Under the pieces are notes generated by a model, which was not told where the DNA came from, searched no databases, and was given only the letters and a program-made list of their open reading frames with translations. Both the position numbers and the translations under genes were made by a program. This document shows, piece by piece, positions 44,058-52,600 of a stretch of 64,000 nt of DNA. Origin of the DNA: Caldilineaceae bacterium (GTDB taxonomy: Bacteria > Chloroflexota > Anaerolineae > Caldilineales > Caldilineaceae); contig JAPKMW010000058.1 of NCBI GenBank assembly GCA_026645575.1, forward strand, positions 1 to 64,000. Reading direction: 5' to 3'. Position 1 is the stretch's first letter. Each line of letters begins with the position of its first letter.

Positions 44058-44196
44058 AACCTGAGTTCGGGGTTAGCCAAAGACCTCCGCGCCCGATGGG
44101 CACCCGTGGGCAGAGAATCCGCGTTAGCCGCAGCTTCGTGTACCCACCTCCCGAAGGTCTTTGGCGGGTATACCCACGAAACGTCGAATTCACGTT
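44058..44196. mobile_element. 139-bp MITE-like element, copy 2
   Basis: Same length, ends (AACCTGAGTTCGGGGTTAGC; inverted AACGTGAATTCG) and core (GCAGCTTCGTGTACCCAC) as the element at 18880. In this copy the GCCCGATGGGC hairpin module is on the left arm and CTCCCG on the right; in the other copy they are reversed. No 12-bp flanking duplication is seen here. Confidence 0.7.
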
Positions 44197-44252
44197 ACCA
44201 AATCCATAGCCGAGCTTTTTTCAGGAAGCGCCAAAATGATTTCCCCAAATGT

Positions 44253-44279
44253 TACCAAGATGATATGATCTTGTTGGTA
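44253..44279. promoter_or_regulatory. Inverted repeat upstream of the ThuA gene
   Basis: TACCAAGAT (44253) and ATCTTGTTGGTA (44268) form an imperfect 9-bp repeat with a short spacer, 46 bp before the ATG. It could be an operator or a leader hairpin. Confidence 0.3.
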
Positions 44280-44325
44280 CAATGCTTATCGCTATTTTCA
44301 TGGCTTTCACGAAGGATACTCTGCT

Positions 44326-44958
44326 ATGCAAATCTTGGTTCTTGCTGATGATCCCCCCCATCCGGCGCAAATTGCGCGCACCGGGTTGGGGGCGCTGGGT
44401 GATCACGACTTTCGCTTTGACTGGATCGAAGATGGCAACGCGCCGATCACTGACCATTTATCGGCCTATCCGGTGGTGGTGCTGGTCAAAGCCAACCATA
44501 TTTCTGCAACCAACAAACAGCCCTGGATGACGCCGGCCATTGCCGACGCCCTGCGCGACCATGTACGCGCCGGCAATGGGCTGCTGGCGCTTCACTCCGG
44601 CACAGCCGGCTACAAGGAGACGCCGGTGCTGCGCGATCTGCTGGGCGGCCTCTTTGTCCGGCACCCCAAGCAATGCCCAGTGACGGTGGAGCCACAGACC
44701 GGCCACCCCCTCACCGTCGGCAGCGTCCCCTTTACCGAGTTTGATGAACATTACTTTATGGAGATGACCGGTGAACCGGTTGATTGTTTCCTCCAAACGA
44801 CCTCGGATCACGGCAGCCAACCCGGCGGCTGGACGCGCAGCGAGGGGGCCGGTCGCGTCTGTGTCTTGACCCCCGGTCACAATGTCGAAGTGTGGCTTAA
44901 CCCGGGCTATCAGGCGTTGCTGCGCAATGGGTTGCGGTGGTGCGCGAAGTTGATCTAA
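44326..44958 (+). CDS. ThuA domain protein
   Basis: 210 residues. ThuA-like (glutamine amidotransferase-like fold) from LLALHSGTAGY, FTEFDEHYFMEM and GRVCVLTPGHNVEVWLNPGY. The family occurs in trehalose and other sugar-utilisation loci; the enzymatic role is unproven and the catalytic Cys of true amidotransferases is absent. AAGGA lies 10 bases upstream of the ATG. Monocistronic between repeat elements. Confidence 0.82.
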   Translation: MQILVLADDPPHPAQIARTGLGALGDHDFRFDWIEDGNAPITDHLSAYPVVVLVKANHISATNKQPWMTPAIADALRDHVRAGNGLLALHSGTAGYKETPVLRDLLGGLFVRHPKQCPVTVEPQTGHPLTVGSVPFTEFDEHYFMEMTGEPVDCFLQTTSDHGSQPGGWTRSEGAGRVCVLTPGHNVEVWLNPGYQALLRNGLRWCAKLI

Positions 44959-44960
44959 TG

Positions 44961-45086
44961 CGTGTTACGTGTTGCGTGAACTGTAATGAAAATATCCGTG
45001 TTTTCCCCTATCCGTGTTAACTTGGGTGGTTTCTTGCACCAAAACGCAGCTTTGTACAGTTTACGCAACACGCAACACGTAGCACG
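44961..45086. repeat. Intergenic palindrome, ACGTGTTGCGTG family
   Basis: The left arm CGTGTTACGTGTTGCGTGAA (44961) pairs with the right arm ending at 45086; the right arm has 7 extra bases. The left arm is shared with 29210. The loop is about 70 bp. Confidence 0.8.
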
Positions 45087-45185
45087 AAAAGGCAAGTAGG
45101 CTCACAGAAGGTACGGTCGATGTCGGGTAGAATGGACAGATACCTGTGCAATACCTGGACAAACATTATATACTCACGAGCAGCA

Positions 45186-45227
45186 CAGGAAGTAAACCAT
45201 TACTCGTGTAAAAAGTGTTACTTCCTG
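45186..45227. repeat. Hairpin in the leader of the crtI gene
   Basis: CAGGAAGTAA (45186-45195) pairs with TTACTTCCTG (45218-45227), about 40 bp before the ATG. Could be a transcript leader structure or operator. Confidence 0.4.
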
Positions 45228-45267
45228 GCGCTCGTTGGTATAACAAGATGGATTTCTGTGAGCGGCT

Positions 45268-46746
45268 ATGAGCAAAAAAATACTTGTGATCGGTAGTGGG
45301 TTTGGCGGTTTGGCGGCGGCGGTGCGACTGGCGGCCCGTGGCTACGAGGTAGAGCTTTTTGAGAAACGCGACAAATTAGGTGGTCGTGCTTATGTCTATG
45401 AAGTCAACGGCTTCAAGTTTGACGGCGGCCCCACTGTCATCACCGCGCCGTGGCTCTTTAATGAGATTTGGGAAGTAGCCGGGCGCAAGCGGGAAGAGTA
45501 CTTTCAACTTGTCCCGTGCGATCCCTTCTACCGCATCTTTGATCACACCGGTCGTCACTTTAACTACAACGGCGACCACCAATTTATCCTTGACCAGATC
45601 GACCAGTGGAACCCTGCCGACAAGGCCGGCTACGAGCGCTTTATGCGCACCACCAAGGACATTTTTGAAACTGGCATGGCGTTGATCGACAAGCCGTTTC
45701 TCAAAGTCACCGACATGATCAAGGTGGCGCCCGATCTGATTCGCCTCCAGTCCTATCGCAGCGTCTATGGCTATGTCAGTCAGTTTATCAAAGATGACTT
45801 CCTCCGTCGCTGCTTTTCCTTTCACCCCCTCTTGATCGGCGGCAACCCGCTTGATGCCGCCTCGCTCTATGTGCTGATCCACTATCTGGAGCGGGAGTGG
45901 GGCATTCACTATGCCCTGGGCGGCACCGGCGCGATTGTCCAGGGCTTTGGGCGTCTGTTAGATGAACTAGGCGTCAAGGTGCATCTCAACACCGAAGTCA
46001 AAGAGATTTTGGTAGAGGGGCGCAAGACTACTGGCATTCGCCTAGCCGACGGCACGATTCACAAGGCCGATGCCGTCATCTCCAATGCCGATGTGGCGTG
46101 GACGTACTTGAACCTGTTGCCGGCGCAATACCGGCGCAAGAATAGCGACCGCCGCATCAAAAACCTGAAATACAGCATGTCGCTCTTTGTCATCTACTTT
46201 GGCACGAAACGGCGCTACACCGACACGCAACTGGCCCATCACAACATCATTCTGTGCGAACGCTACAACGACTTGTTGCGCGATATTTTTGCGGCGAAAG
46301 CGCTGCCGGCCGATTTTTCGCTCTACCTGCACATGCCCACCATTACCGACCCGTCGATGGCGCCGCCGGGCCACGAGGCGTTCTACGTCCTCTCGCCGGT
46401 GCCCCATTTGGGCGCCAACATTGATTGGACAAAACAGGCGAAACCCTACCGCGACGCCATTATGAATTTGTTGGAGGAACAATACCTGCCGGATCTACAG
46501 GCGAACATCGTGGCGGAACACTATATTGACCCGCTCCACTTTCAGAACACACTAAACAGTCACCTGGGGTCGGCCTTCTCCGTCCAGCCCATCTTGACCC
46601 AATCCGCTTGGTTTCGCCCGCACAATCGCTCAGAGGATATTGATAATCTCTACTTTGTCGGCGCCGGCACGCATCCGGGCGCCGGTCTACCAGGGGTGCT
46701 TTCTTCGGCCAAGATTGTCGATGATCTGGTGCGCACGACGCAGTAA
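45268..46746 (+). CDS. crtI: CrtI-type phytoene desaturase
   Basis: 492 residues, normal for CrtI. N-terminal dinucleotide motif [20 protein letters not shown], then [15 protein letters not shown] and [16 protein letters not shown]. The C-terminal FAD motif is [19 protein letters not shown]. Catalyses the desaturation steps from phytoene towards neurosporene/lycopene at the membrane. No phytoene synthase is seen beside it. The intrinsic terminator at 46886 probably ends its transcript. Confidence 0.93.
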   Translation: MSKKILVIGSGFGGLAAAVRLAARGYEVELFEKRDKLGGRAYVYEVNGFKFDGGPTVITAPWLFNEIWEVAGRKREEYFQLVPCDPFYRIFDHTGRHFNYNGDHQFILDQIDQWNPADKAGYERFMRTTKDIFETGMALIDKPFLKVTDMIKVAPDLIRLQSYRSVYGYVSQFIKDDFLRRCFSFHPLLIGGNPLDAASLYVLIHYLEREWGIHYALGGTGAIVQGFGRLLDELGVKVHLNTEVKEILVEGRKTTGIRLADGTIHKADAVISNADVAWTYLNLLPAQYRRKNSDRRIKNLKYSMSLFVIYFGTKRRYTDTQLAHHNIILCERYNDLLRDIFAAKALPADFSLYLHMPTITDPSMAPPGHEAFYVLSPVPHLGANIDWTKQAKPYRDAIMNLLEEQYLPDLQANIVAEHYIDPLHFQNTLNSHLGSAFSVQPILTQSAWFRPHNRSEDIDNLYFVGAGTHPGAGLPGVLSSAKIVDDLVRTTQ

Positions 46747-46773
46747 GTACCCAGCTTGAAACAGCTTCTCTAC

Positions 46774-46834
46774 CCGCTCGTAGCCAGTCCGTGACTGGCG
46801 GCCCCAACGCCAGTCACGGACTGGCTACGAGCGG
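46774..46834. repeat. Intergenic palindrome, CTCGTAGCCRGTCC family, perfect 27-bp stem
   Basis: Arms 46774-46800 and 46808-46834 are perfect complements with loop GCCCCAA. Core word CTCGTAGCCAGTCCGTGACT. Compared with the copy at 39786, changes occur in matched pairs on both arms, so the stem is conserved. Confidence 0.92.
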
Positions 46835-46885
46835 AGTAGTTACGAGCGGACGGGGAAGCGGAAAGACAAGGGACTTTTATCCTAT

Positions 46886-46934
46886 ACACGGTTGCGATCT
46901 GATGGTATACTAGATCGCAACCGTGTTTTGTTTT
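46886..46934 (+). terminator. Intrinsic terminator downstream of crtI
   Basis: ACACGGTTGCGATCT (46886-46900) pairs perfectly with AGATCGCAACCGTGT (46912-46926), followed by TTTGTTTT. Confidence 0.85.
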
Positions 46935-47020
46935 CGCCGCCTGACCAGGGCATTCGGTGATCGTCGGCCTGCGCACAATAGGCCGCGCCCTGGCCAGTGG
47001 TCTTGTTAATGAGTAGACCC

Positions 47021-48406
47021 ATGCACAATCAGCAACTCGTTGTCGATCTGGCCTTGCTCCAGAAATATGATCGCCCCGGCCCGCGCTACACCAGCTATCC
47101 AACGGCGCCCTACTTTCATCCGGGCATTGGCGCCAGCCAATACCAGCAACATCTGGAACAGCAGCAAAGTATCCAGGACGATCTATCACTCTACGTCCAC
47201 TTGCCCTTTTGCGACACCCTCTGCTATTTCTGCGGCTGTAACATGATGGTGACCCATGACCGCGCCAAAGTCGAGCAGTATCTTGACTATCTGGAGAAAG
47301 AGATGCGCCTCGTTGCGCAATTGCTTGCACCCGGACGTAAAGTGGCGCAATTACACTGGGGCGGCGGCACCCCCACCCATCTCACCCCGGCGCAGATCCG
47401 GCGCTTGGGCGACATGCTCCATCACTATTTTACTTTTCGTGGAGATGCCGAAATGGGCGTGGAGATCGACCCCCGCGAATTAACCTATGACCACATGACC
47501 GCCCTCCGCGCCGTCGGTTTCAACCGGTGCAGCATGGGCGTGCAAGATTTTCAGCCGGAAGTCCAGGTAGCGATCAACCGGATCCAGCCGGAAGCCATCA
47601 CCCGCCAGGCGATCAACTGGGCGCGTGACCTGGGTTTTCTCAGTATCAATGTCGATCTGATGTATGGCCTGCCCCATCAAACGCGCAACACCTTTGCGGC
47701 GACGCTGGACACGGTGTTGACCTTGGCGCCGGATCGCCTGGCGGTCTTTAATTACGCCCATTTGCCGCAGATCTTCAAACATCAGCGCATGATTCAGGAT
47801 GATTGGTTGCCGACGGCAGCGGAAAAGTTGGCCTTGTTGAAGTTGGGAATTGAAGGCTTGACGGCGGCGGGGTACGTCTACATCGGCATGGATCACTTTG
47901 CCAAACCGGAGAATGAGTTGGCGCAGGCTATGGCCGCGGGCACGCTCTACCGCAATTTCCAGGGCTACTCGACCCATGCCGGCCTTGATCTGATCGCGCT
48001 GGGCATGAGCAGCATCACGATGTTATCCGCCCTCTATGTGCAAAACCAGAAAACGCTGGGGGAATATTATGCGGCGCTCGATGCTGGGCGCCTACCGACC
48101 CTGCGCGGGGTGGCTTTGACGGGCGATGATCAGCTTCGACGCAGTGTGATTGTCGAGTTGATGTGTAACTTTGTCCTCCACAAGGCGCGGGTGGAAAAGC
48201 GCTATGGCATTCTCTTTGATGATTACTTTGCCGACGCCTTGCACCAACTCGAACCGCTGGCCGCTGATGGTCTGCTCCACCTGGAACAGGACAAAGTGAC
48301 GGTCACCGATGCTGGTCGCCTGCTCATCCGCAATATCGTCATGCATTTTGACGCCTATCTGAATAAGCAGACCGACCGCCAACCGCAATTTTCACGCACA
48401 GTGTAG
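47021..48406 (+). CDS. hemN: Oxygen-independent coproporphyrinogen III oxidase
   Basis: 461 residues if it starts at ATG 47021; ATG 47009 and GTG 46997 are also in frame and none has a clear ribosome site. Radical SAM motif CDTLCYFCGC (C-x3-C-x2-C, near 64-71) and many HemN blocks: RPGPRYTSYPTAPYF, LHWGGGTPTHL, GFNRCSMGVQDFQPEVQ, VFNYAHLPQIFKHQR, FQGYSTHAGLDL, LIRNIVMHFDAYL. True HemN rather than HemW. Converts coproporphyrinogen III to protoporphyrinogen IX without oxygen, which suggests haem synthesis under low oxygen. Confidence 0.93.
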   Translation: MHNQQLVVDLALLQKYDRPGPRYTSYPTAPYFHPGIGASQYQQHLEQQQSIQDDLSLYVHLPFCDTLCYFCGCNMMVTHDRAKVEQYLDYLEKEMRLVAQLLAPGRKVAQLHWGGGTPTHLTPAQIRRLGDMLHHYFTFRGDAEMGVEIDPRELTYDHMTALRAVGFNRCSMGVQDFQPEVQVAINRIQPEAITRQAINWARDLGFLSINVDLMYGLPHQTRNTFAATLDTVLTLAPDRLAVFNYAHLPQIFKHQRMIQDDWLPTAAEKLALLKLGIEGLTAAGYVYIGMDHFAKPENELAQAMAAGTLYRNFQGYSTHAGLDLIALGMSSITMLSALYVQNQKTLGEYYAALDAGRLPTLRGVALTGDDQLRRSVIVELMCNFVLHKARVEKRYGILFDDYFADALHQLEPLAADGLLHLEQDKVTVTDAGRLLIRNIVMHFDAYLNKQTDRQPQFSRTV

Positions 48407-48735
48407 AGCAGAGATGGTTGCGCAACAGATTCATTCACCGCAGAGGCGCAAAGCAAGCAAAGGTGTTTCTCGGCATTCTTGGCAAAGGGCGCCAAATGCA
48501 AAACCCGCACAAACCCTGTTCCCGCAGCGGGTGGCGTTGGTGGGGGCAAAGTGCCGCCAGGGGGGATTGTACCGCCTGGCACAGTTTGATGCACAGGGGC
48601 CGCATTGACCCACGATCCGGCTTGACCGACAAGCGCAAGTAAAAACACAAAGAGCAACAGATAACAGACACCCCTACCCAAGCGGTGGGATTCACGACGC
48701 GCCACTGGAAATCGCTGTCGGATTGCGCTGATCAT
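48355..48735 (-). pseudogene. Truncated secreted protein (start only)
   Basis: A strong AAGGAG precedes ATG 48735. Residues 1-46 are a good signal peptide (RLGRGVCYLLLFVFLLALVG then AA), followed by a Pro/Gly linker and GFVRVLHLAPFA, which resembles the beginning of a DUF4397 domain. At about 48480 the protein-like sequence ends and low-complexity sequence (CACCGCAGAGGCGCAAAG on the other strand) takes over; the frame then runs into the end of hemN. The body of the gene has been lost. Confidence 0.6.
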
Positions 48736-48947
48736 TCATCTCTCCTTTTAGCCAAGACAACTAGATAATTCTATTATATATTATATATTTTTCTACACAG
48801 ACGCAACTCTATCGGCTAAGTTAAAGTTAATTCATCGTTAGCCAACTCTTTGGAACCTATCAAATATCTTGATCTTCTGTAATGCTTCTTGAACACAGAA
48901 CAGACAACGCTGTAACCAGCGGAAAACTCCGCCAGATGCAAGCCGTT

Positions 48948-48966
48948 TAACGTTAGCCTAACGTTA
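48948..48966. promoter_or_regulatory. Perfect 9+1+9 palindrome
   Basis: TAACGTTAGCCTAACGTTA: nine bases each side of a central C. Size fits a dimeric repressor site. About 150 bp before the DUF3307 gene. No assigned regulator. Confidence 0.4.
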
Positions 48967-49049
48967 CGATTTTTTGATAACTGTAGGGCTCATGTAACAT
49001 TATTCGGGTTAAAGTTGTGATATAGTACCCACGGGGCGATGGTTTGCAG

Positions 49050-49080
49050 AGTTGGTTGATTACCGGTAAACTAACCAACT
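49050..49080. repeat. Short palindrome, GTTGGTT family
   Basis: AGTTGGTT (49050-49057) pairs with AACCAACT (49073-49080); loop holds GATTACCGGTAAACT. A reduced member of the family at 255, 21769, 55910 and 57773. Confidence 0.6.
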
Positions 49081-49118
49081 AGCCAATCACATATCAAACA
49101 ATAAGGAATGAAGCGTGT

Positions 49119-49466
49119 ATGCAAGAAGCGACAGTCTTGCTGGTTTGGGGGGTTGTGATCCACTTGGTTGCCGACTGGTTGTTGCAAAATGATTGGATGG
49201 CGCTGCATAAAACCAATTTACGGCACCCAGCGGCGTGGGTGCATAGTGGTATTCACACTGCCGGTTTTTGCCTGCTCTTTACCTGGCCGGTAGCGCTTTT
49301 GATCGGCCTAACCCATTTGCTCATCGATACGCGGAAACCGCTACTCTGGTGGATGCGTGTGGTGAAGCAGATTCCCACCGATACCCGTTTCCCAATTGTA
49401 GAAATCTGGCTCGATCAAGTTATGCATGTTACTGTGCTGGCCGTTGCGTCACTCTATCTGGCCTAG
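49119..49466 (+). CDS. DUF3307 family membrane protein
   Basis: 115 residues with about four hydrophobic segments. Recognised from VIHLVADWLLQNDWMALHK, HPAAWVHSGIHTAGF, LIGLTHLLIDTRKP and IWLDQVMHVTVL, which carry the His/Asp positions of the family. Function unknown. A weak AAGGA lies upstream of the ATG. Between 49467 and 49663 I see only a short direct repeat (TCATCGTGGCAAT, twice at 49556 and 49570). Confidence 0.75.
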   Translation: MQEATVLLVWGVVIHLVADWLLQNDWMALHKTNLRHPAAWVHSGIHTAGFCLLFTWPVALLIGLTHLLIDTRKPLLWWMRVVKQIPTDTRFPIVEIWLDQVMHVTVLAVASLYLA

Positions 49467-49663
49467 CACCGTCAACCGTCCTAACTTCTGCAAACGGTTG
49501 GCAACCCAAGCGTTCGCCCATTTCTTATAGTCGCTGACTCCATACTTCGCCTTTTCATCGTGGCAATTTCATCGTGGCAATGATGCACCATCGTCAGCAC
49601 CTTTGATCCTGAGCATGTTATTTATCCGTACTCGTATAACGCTAAACAGAGGAGAGGCAACCC

Positions 49664-52600
49664 ATGCAGCAGAGCATATCACCGATGATTCGTACAAAGT
49701 GGCGCTGGCATCTACTCTTTGTCGCTGTACTGCTCGCCAATCTGATTATCTTTGGCCTCATCGCCACCGAGCGCGTCGCCTACGCTGCCGGCCCTTATGT
49801 AGTCAATTCAACAGGCGATGAGAGCGATTGGAATCCCGGTGATGGCGACTGCGCCATTGATACTGCGCTCCCCGGCACCTGCACGCTACGCGCGGCGTTG
49901 GAAGAGGCCAATGCTGCCGCCGACTACTTTGAGTACCCGATTACGATCAATTTCAATATTCCCGGCGGCGGCCCCCATACCATCCAGCCGGCGACCCCGC
50001 TTCCCGTCATTACCGGCGGCGCGGTAATCATCGACGGCGCGACCCAACCCGGCGCCGACTGTAGCGCCTGGCCGCCGACATTGCAAATTGAACTGAGGGG
50101 CGCCAATGCCGAACCGCCGAGTCAGGGGTTGACCATCAACGCCGATGGCAGTACGGTGCGCGGCCTGGTGATCAATGGCTTTGCGGTCGATGGGATTTTC
50201 CTGGCCAGTGGCGGGAATACCATCCAGTGCAACTTTATCGGCACGGATGTCACCGGGATGAGCGCCCGCAGCAATGGGCAGAGCGGCATCTTTGTTAATG
50301 GCACGGCGAACAATCTCATTGGCGGCGCCACACCTGGTCAGGGCAATCTCTTGGCCGGTCACCTCTTTGAACCATTGCGGCTGGCGGCAGCGGATAATAA
50401 CACAGTCCAAGGGAATATCATCGGGTTGGATCGCAATGGTGATGCCCTGCTGGGTGCTAGTACCCGTGGCATCCTGCTCACCGGCAGTAACAATCTGATC
50501 GGTGGATCTGAACCCACACACCGCAACCTGATCGCCGGCGCCGCGTTTGGGATTGATGTGGCAGTCGGCAACGGCAACATCATTCGCGGTAACTATATCG
50601 GCGTTAATGAGGCAGAGAGCGCCAGCCGCCCCAACGCCACCGGCATCTGGGTCAATGGCAGCGCCACGGATACCACCATTCAAGACAACGCAATCGCCGG
50701 CAACAACCAATCAGGCGTCCAGATCGACAGCAATGCGACGCAGACCACCTTGCTTTATAACCGCATCGGGGTACAAACAGAAGGCGGTCCAGCGCTGGGC
50801 AATGGTCAACACGGCGTCCTGATCGAAAATGCGAACAACACCGTCATCGGTGGCATTGGCAGCAACACCATTGCTTATAATGGCGGCAATGGCATCCAGA
50901 TCAACAGTGGTCTTAGCAACAGGATCCGCTACAACAACATCTTTCTCAACGGCGGCCAAGGCATTGCCCTGGGCAGCAACGGCGTGGATACCAATGACAT
51001 CGGTGACGGCGACAGCGGCGCCAACAACCAGCAGAACTACCCCGTTCTCTATGCCGCCATCAGCAACGGCAGCACCATCACTGTCCAGGTCGGTCTGGGA
51101 GGGCCGCCCGCGACAACGTTCGATGTCGATTTCTACACCAACGACAATTGTGAAGCCGACGGCTTTGGCGAGGGGCAAGCCTATTTCGATAGTATTCAAA
51201 TGACCACCAACGCCGACGGCATCGCCCTCTTTAATGCACCCTTGATTACCGAGACGCCTGGCAGCCGTTTCCTCACCGCCACCGCCACCGACCCGGCCGG
51301 CAACACGTCGGAATTTGCCCTCTGTGTGCCGATCCAACCGGATAATACAACCTGGCCCAATGCCTTGCCGCTGACCTTCGGTGAACCGGCGGTGGTGCGC
51401 ACCGCGAACGCCAGCCAATCTCTCGCCCGACGCAGTGAGGTGCGCTGGTTTAAATTTCCTGTTCAGCCCAATAGCACGATCATTGTCGATCTGTTGAATT
51501 TACCGGCGGATTATGATATTGCCCTCTTCAAGGATATCAATGCTGCCTATCAAACGCTGGCCAGCAATCGTGATCTGGCGCGCATCAATGCCGAACTGGC
51601 GCCCTCGGCCTTCTCCAACCCCTTTGCCGTCTCGAATCCCTTTGCGGTGAGCAATCCGTTCGCCGTGTCGAACCCCTTTGCGGTGAGCAATCCGTTCGCC
51701 GTGTCGAACCCCTTTGCGGTGAGTAATCCCTTTGCGGTAAGCAATCCTTTTGCCGTGAGCAACCCTTTTGCCGTGAGCAATCCTTTTGCCGTGTCGAATC
51801 CCTTTGCGGTGAGTAATCCCTTTGCCGTGAGCAATCCCGATGCCTACAGTTCGGCGCAGTTGCGCACGCTGGTGGCTTTTTCGACCCAAGAAGGGACAGC
51901 GGCGGAACAGGTGACCATCAACACCTGGACCAATGCTGGCGACTACTACATCCGGGTCAGTGGGCGCAACGGCGCCTTTAGTCCCCTGAACGCATTTCAG
52001 TTAAATGTCACGCTGCTCGGCGGTGCCTGTGCCAATTTTACACCAACAACTTTACCCACCAGTGGGACAATGGTGACAGCAGGTAATTTCAAGAGCGTTA
52101 TCTTGCACGATGTCAACCGTATGGAGGGCACAGCCACCGAACGCGCGGCGCTGTTAACCAGGCTCAACACCTTAGCTGCTCGCCCAGAGGTGCAAGGGGT
52201 AGTCGTCGATCTGGGACAGGACGCCCGCATCACCGCCGTGCGCGACCAGGCGCAGGCCCATGCCAGTTGTCCCTATGCCGTTAACCTATGGGCTGGCGCG
52301 GTGCGTGAGATTGTCCAGCGCATCTGGACGCTCAACCCCGACCTCACTTATGTGGTCTTGGTCGGCAACGACAACGTGATCCCCTACTTCCGCTACCCGG
52401 ATAGCGCGCCAGTGTCGCCGGAATCCGACTTTGAGCCGCCGGTGAGCGACAGCAGCATTTCAGAAGCCAACCTGCGCTTGCAATATCTCTTAAGCCAGGA
52501 TGCTTACGGTTCACGAATCGAGCTTTCGCTGCAAAATCGGCTGTTGCCTATACCGGAGATCGCCGTGGGCCGACTGGTAGAGAGCGCCACCGAAGCCAGC

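Larger units (their letters stand above)
48740..49118. other. AT-rich intergenic region
   Basis: About 380 bp. 48765-48795 is very AT-rich (ATTATATATTATATATTTTT) and may hold the promoter of the truncated leftward gene. Contains the palindromes at 48948 and 49050. Confidence 0.35.

Noticed and set aside
51614..51829. Possible CRISPR array
   Set aside because: Direct repeats of 18 bp without spacers, in frame inside a gene.
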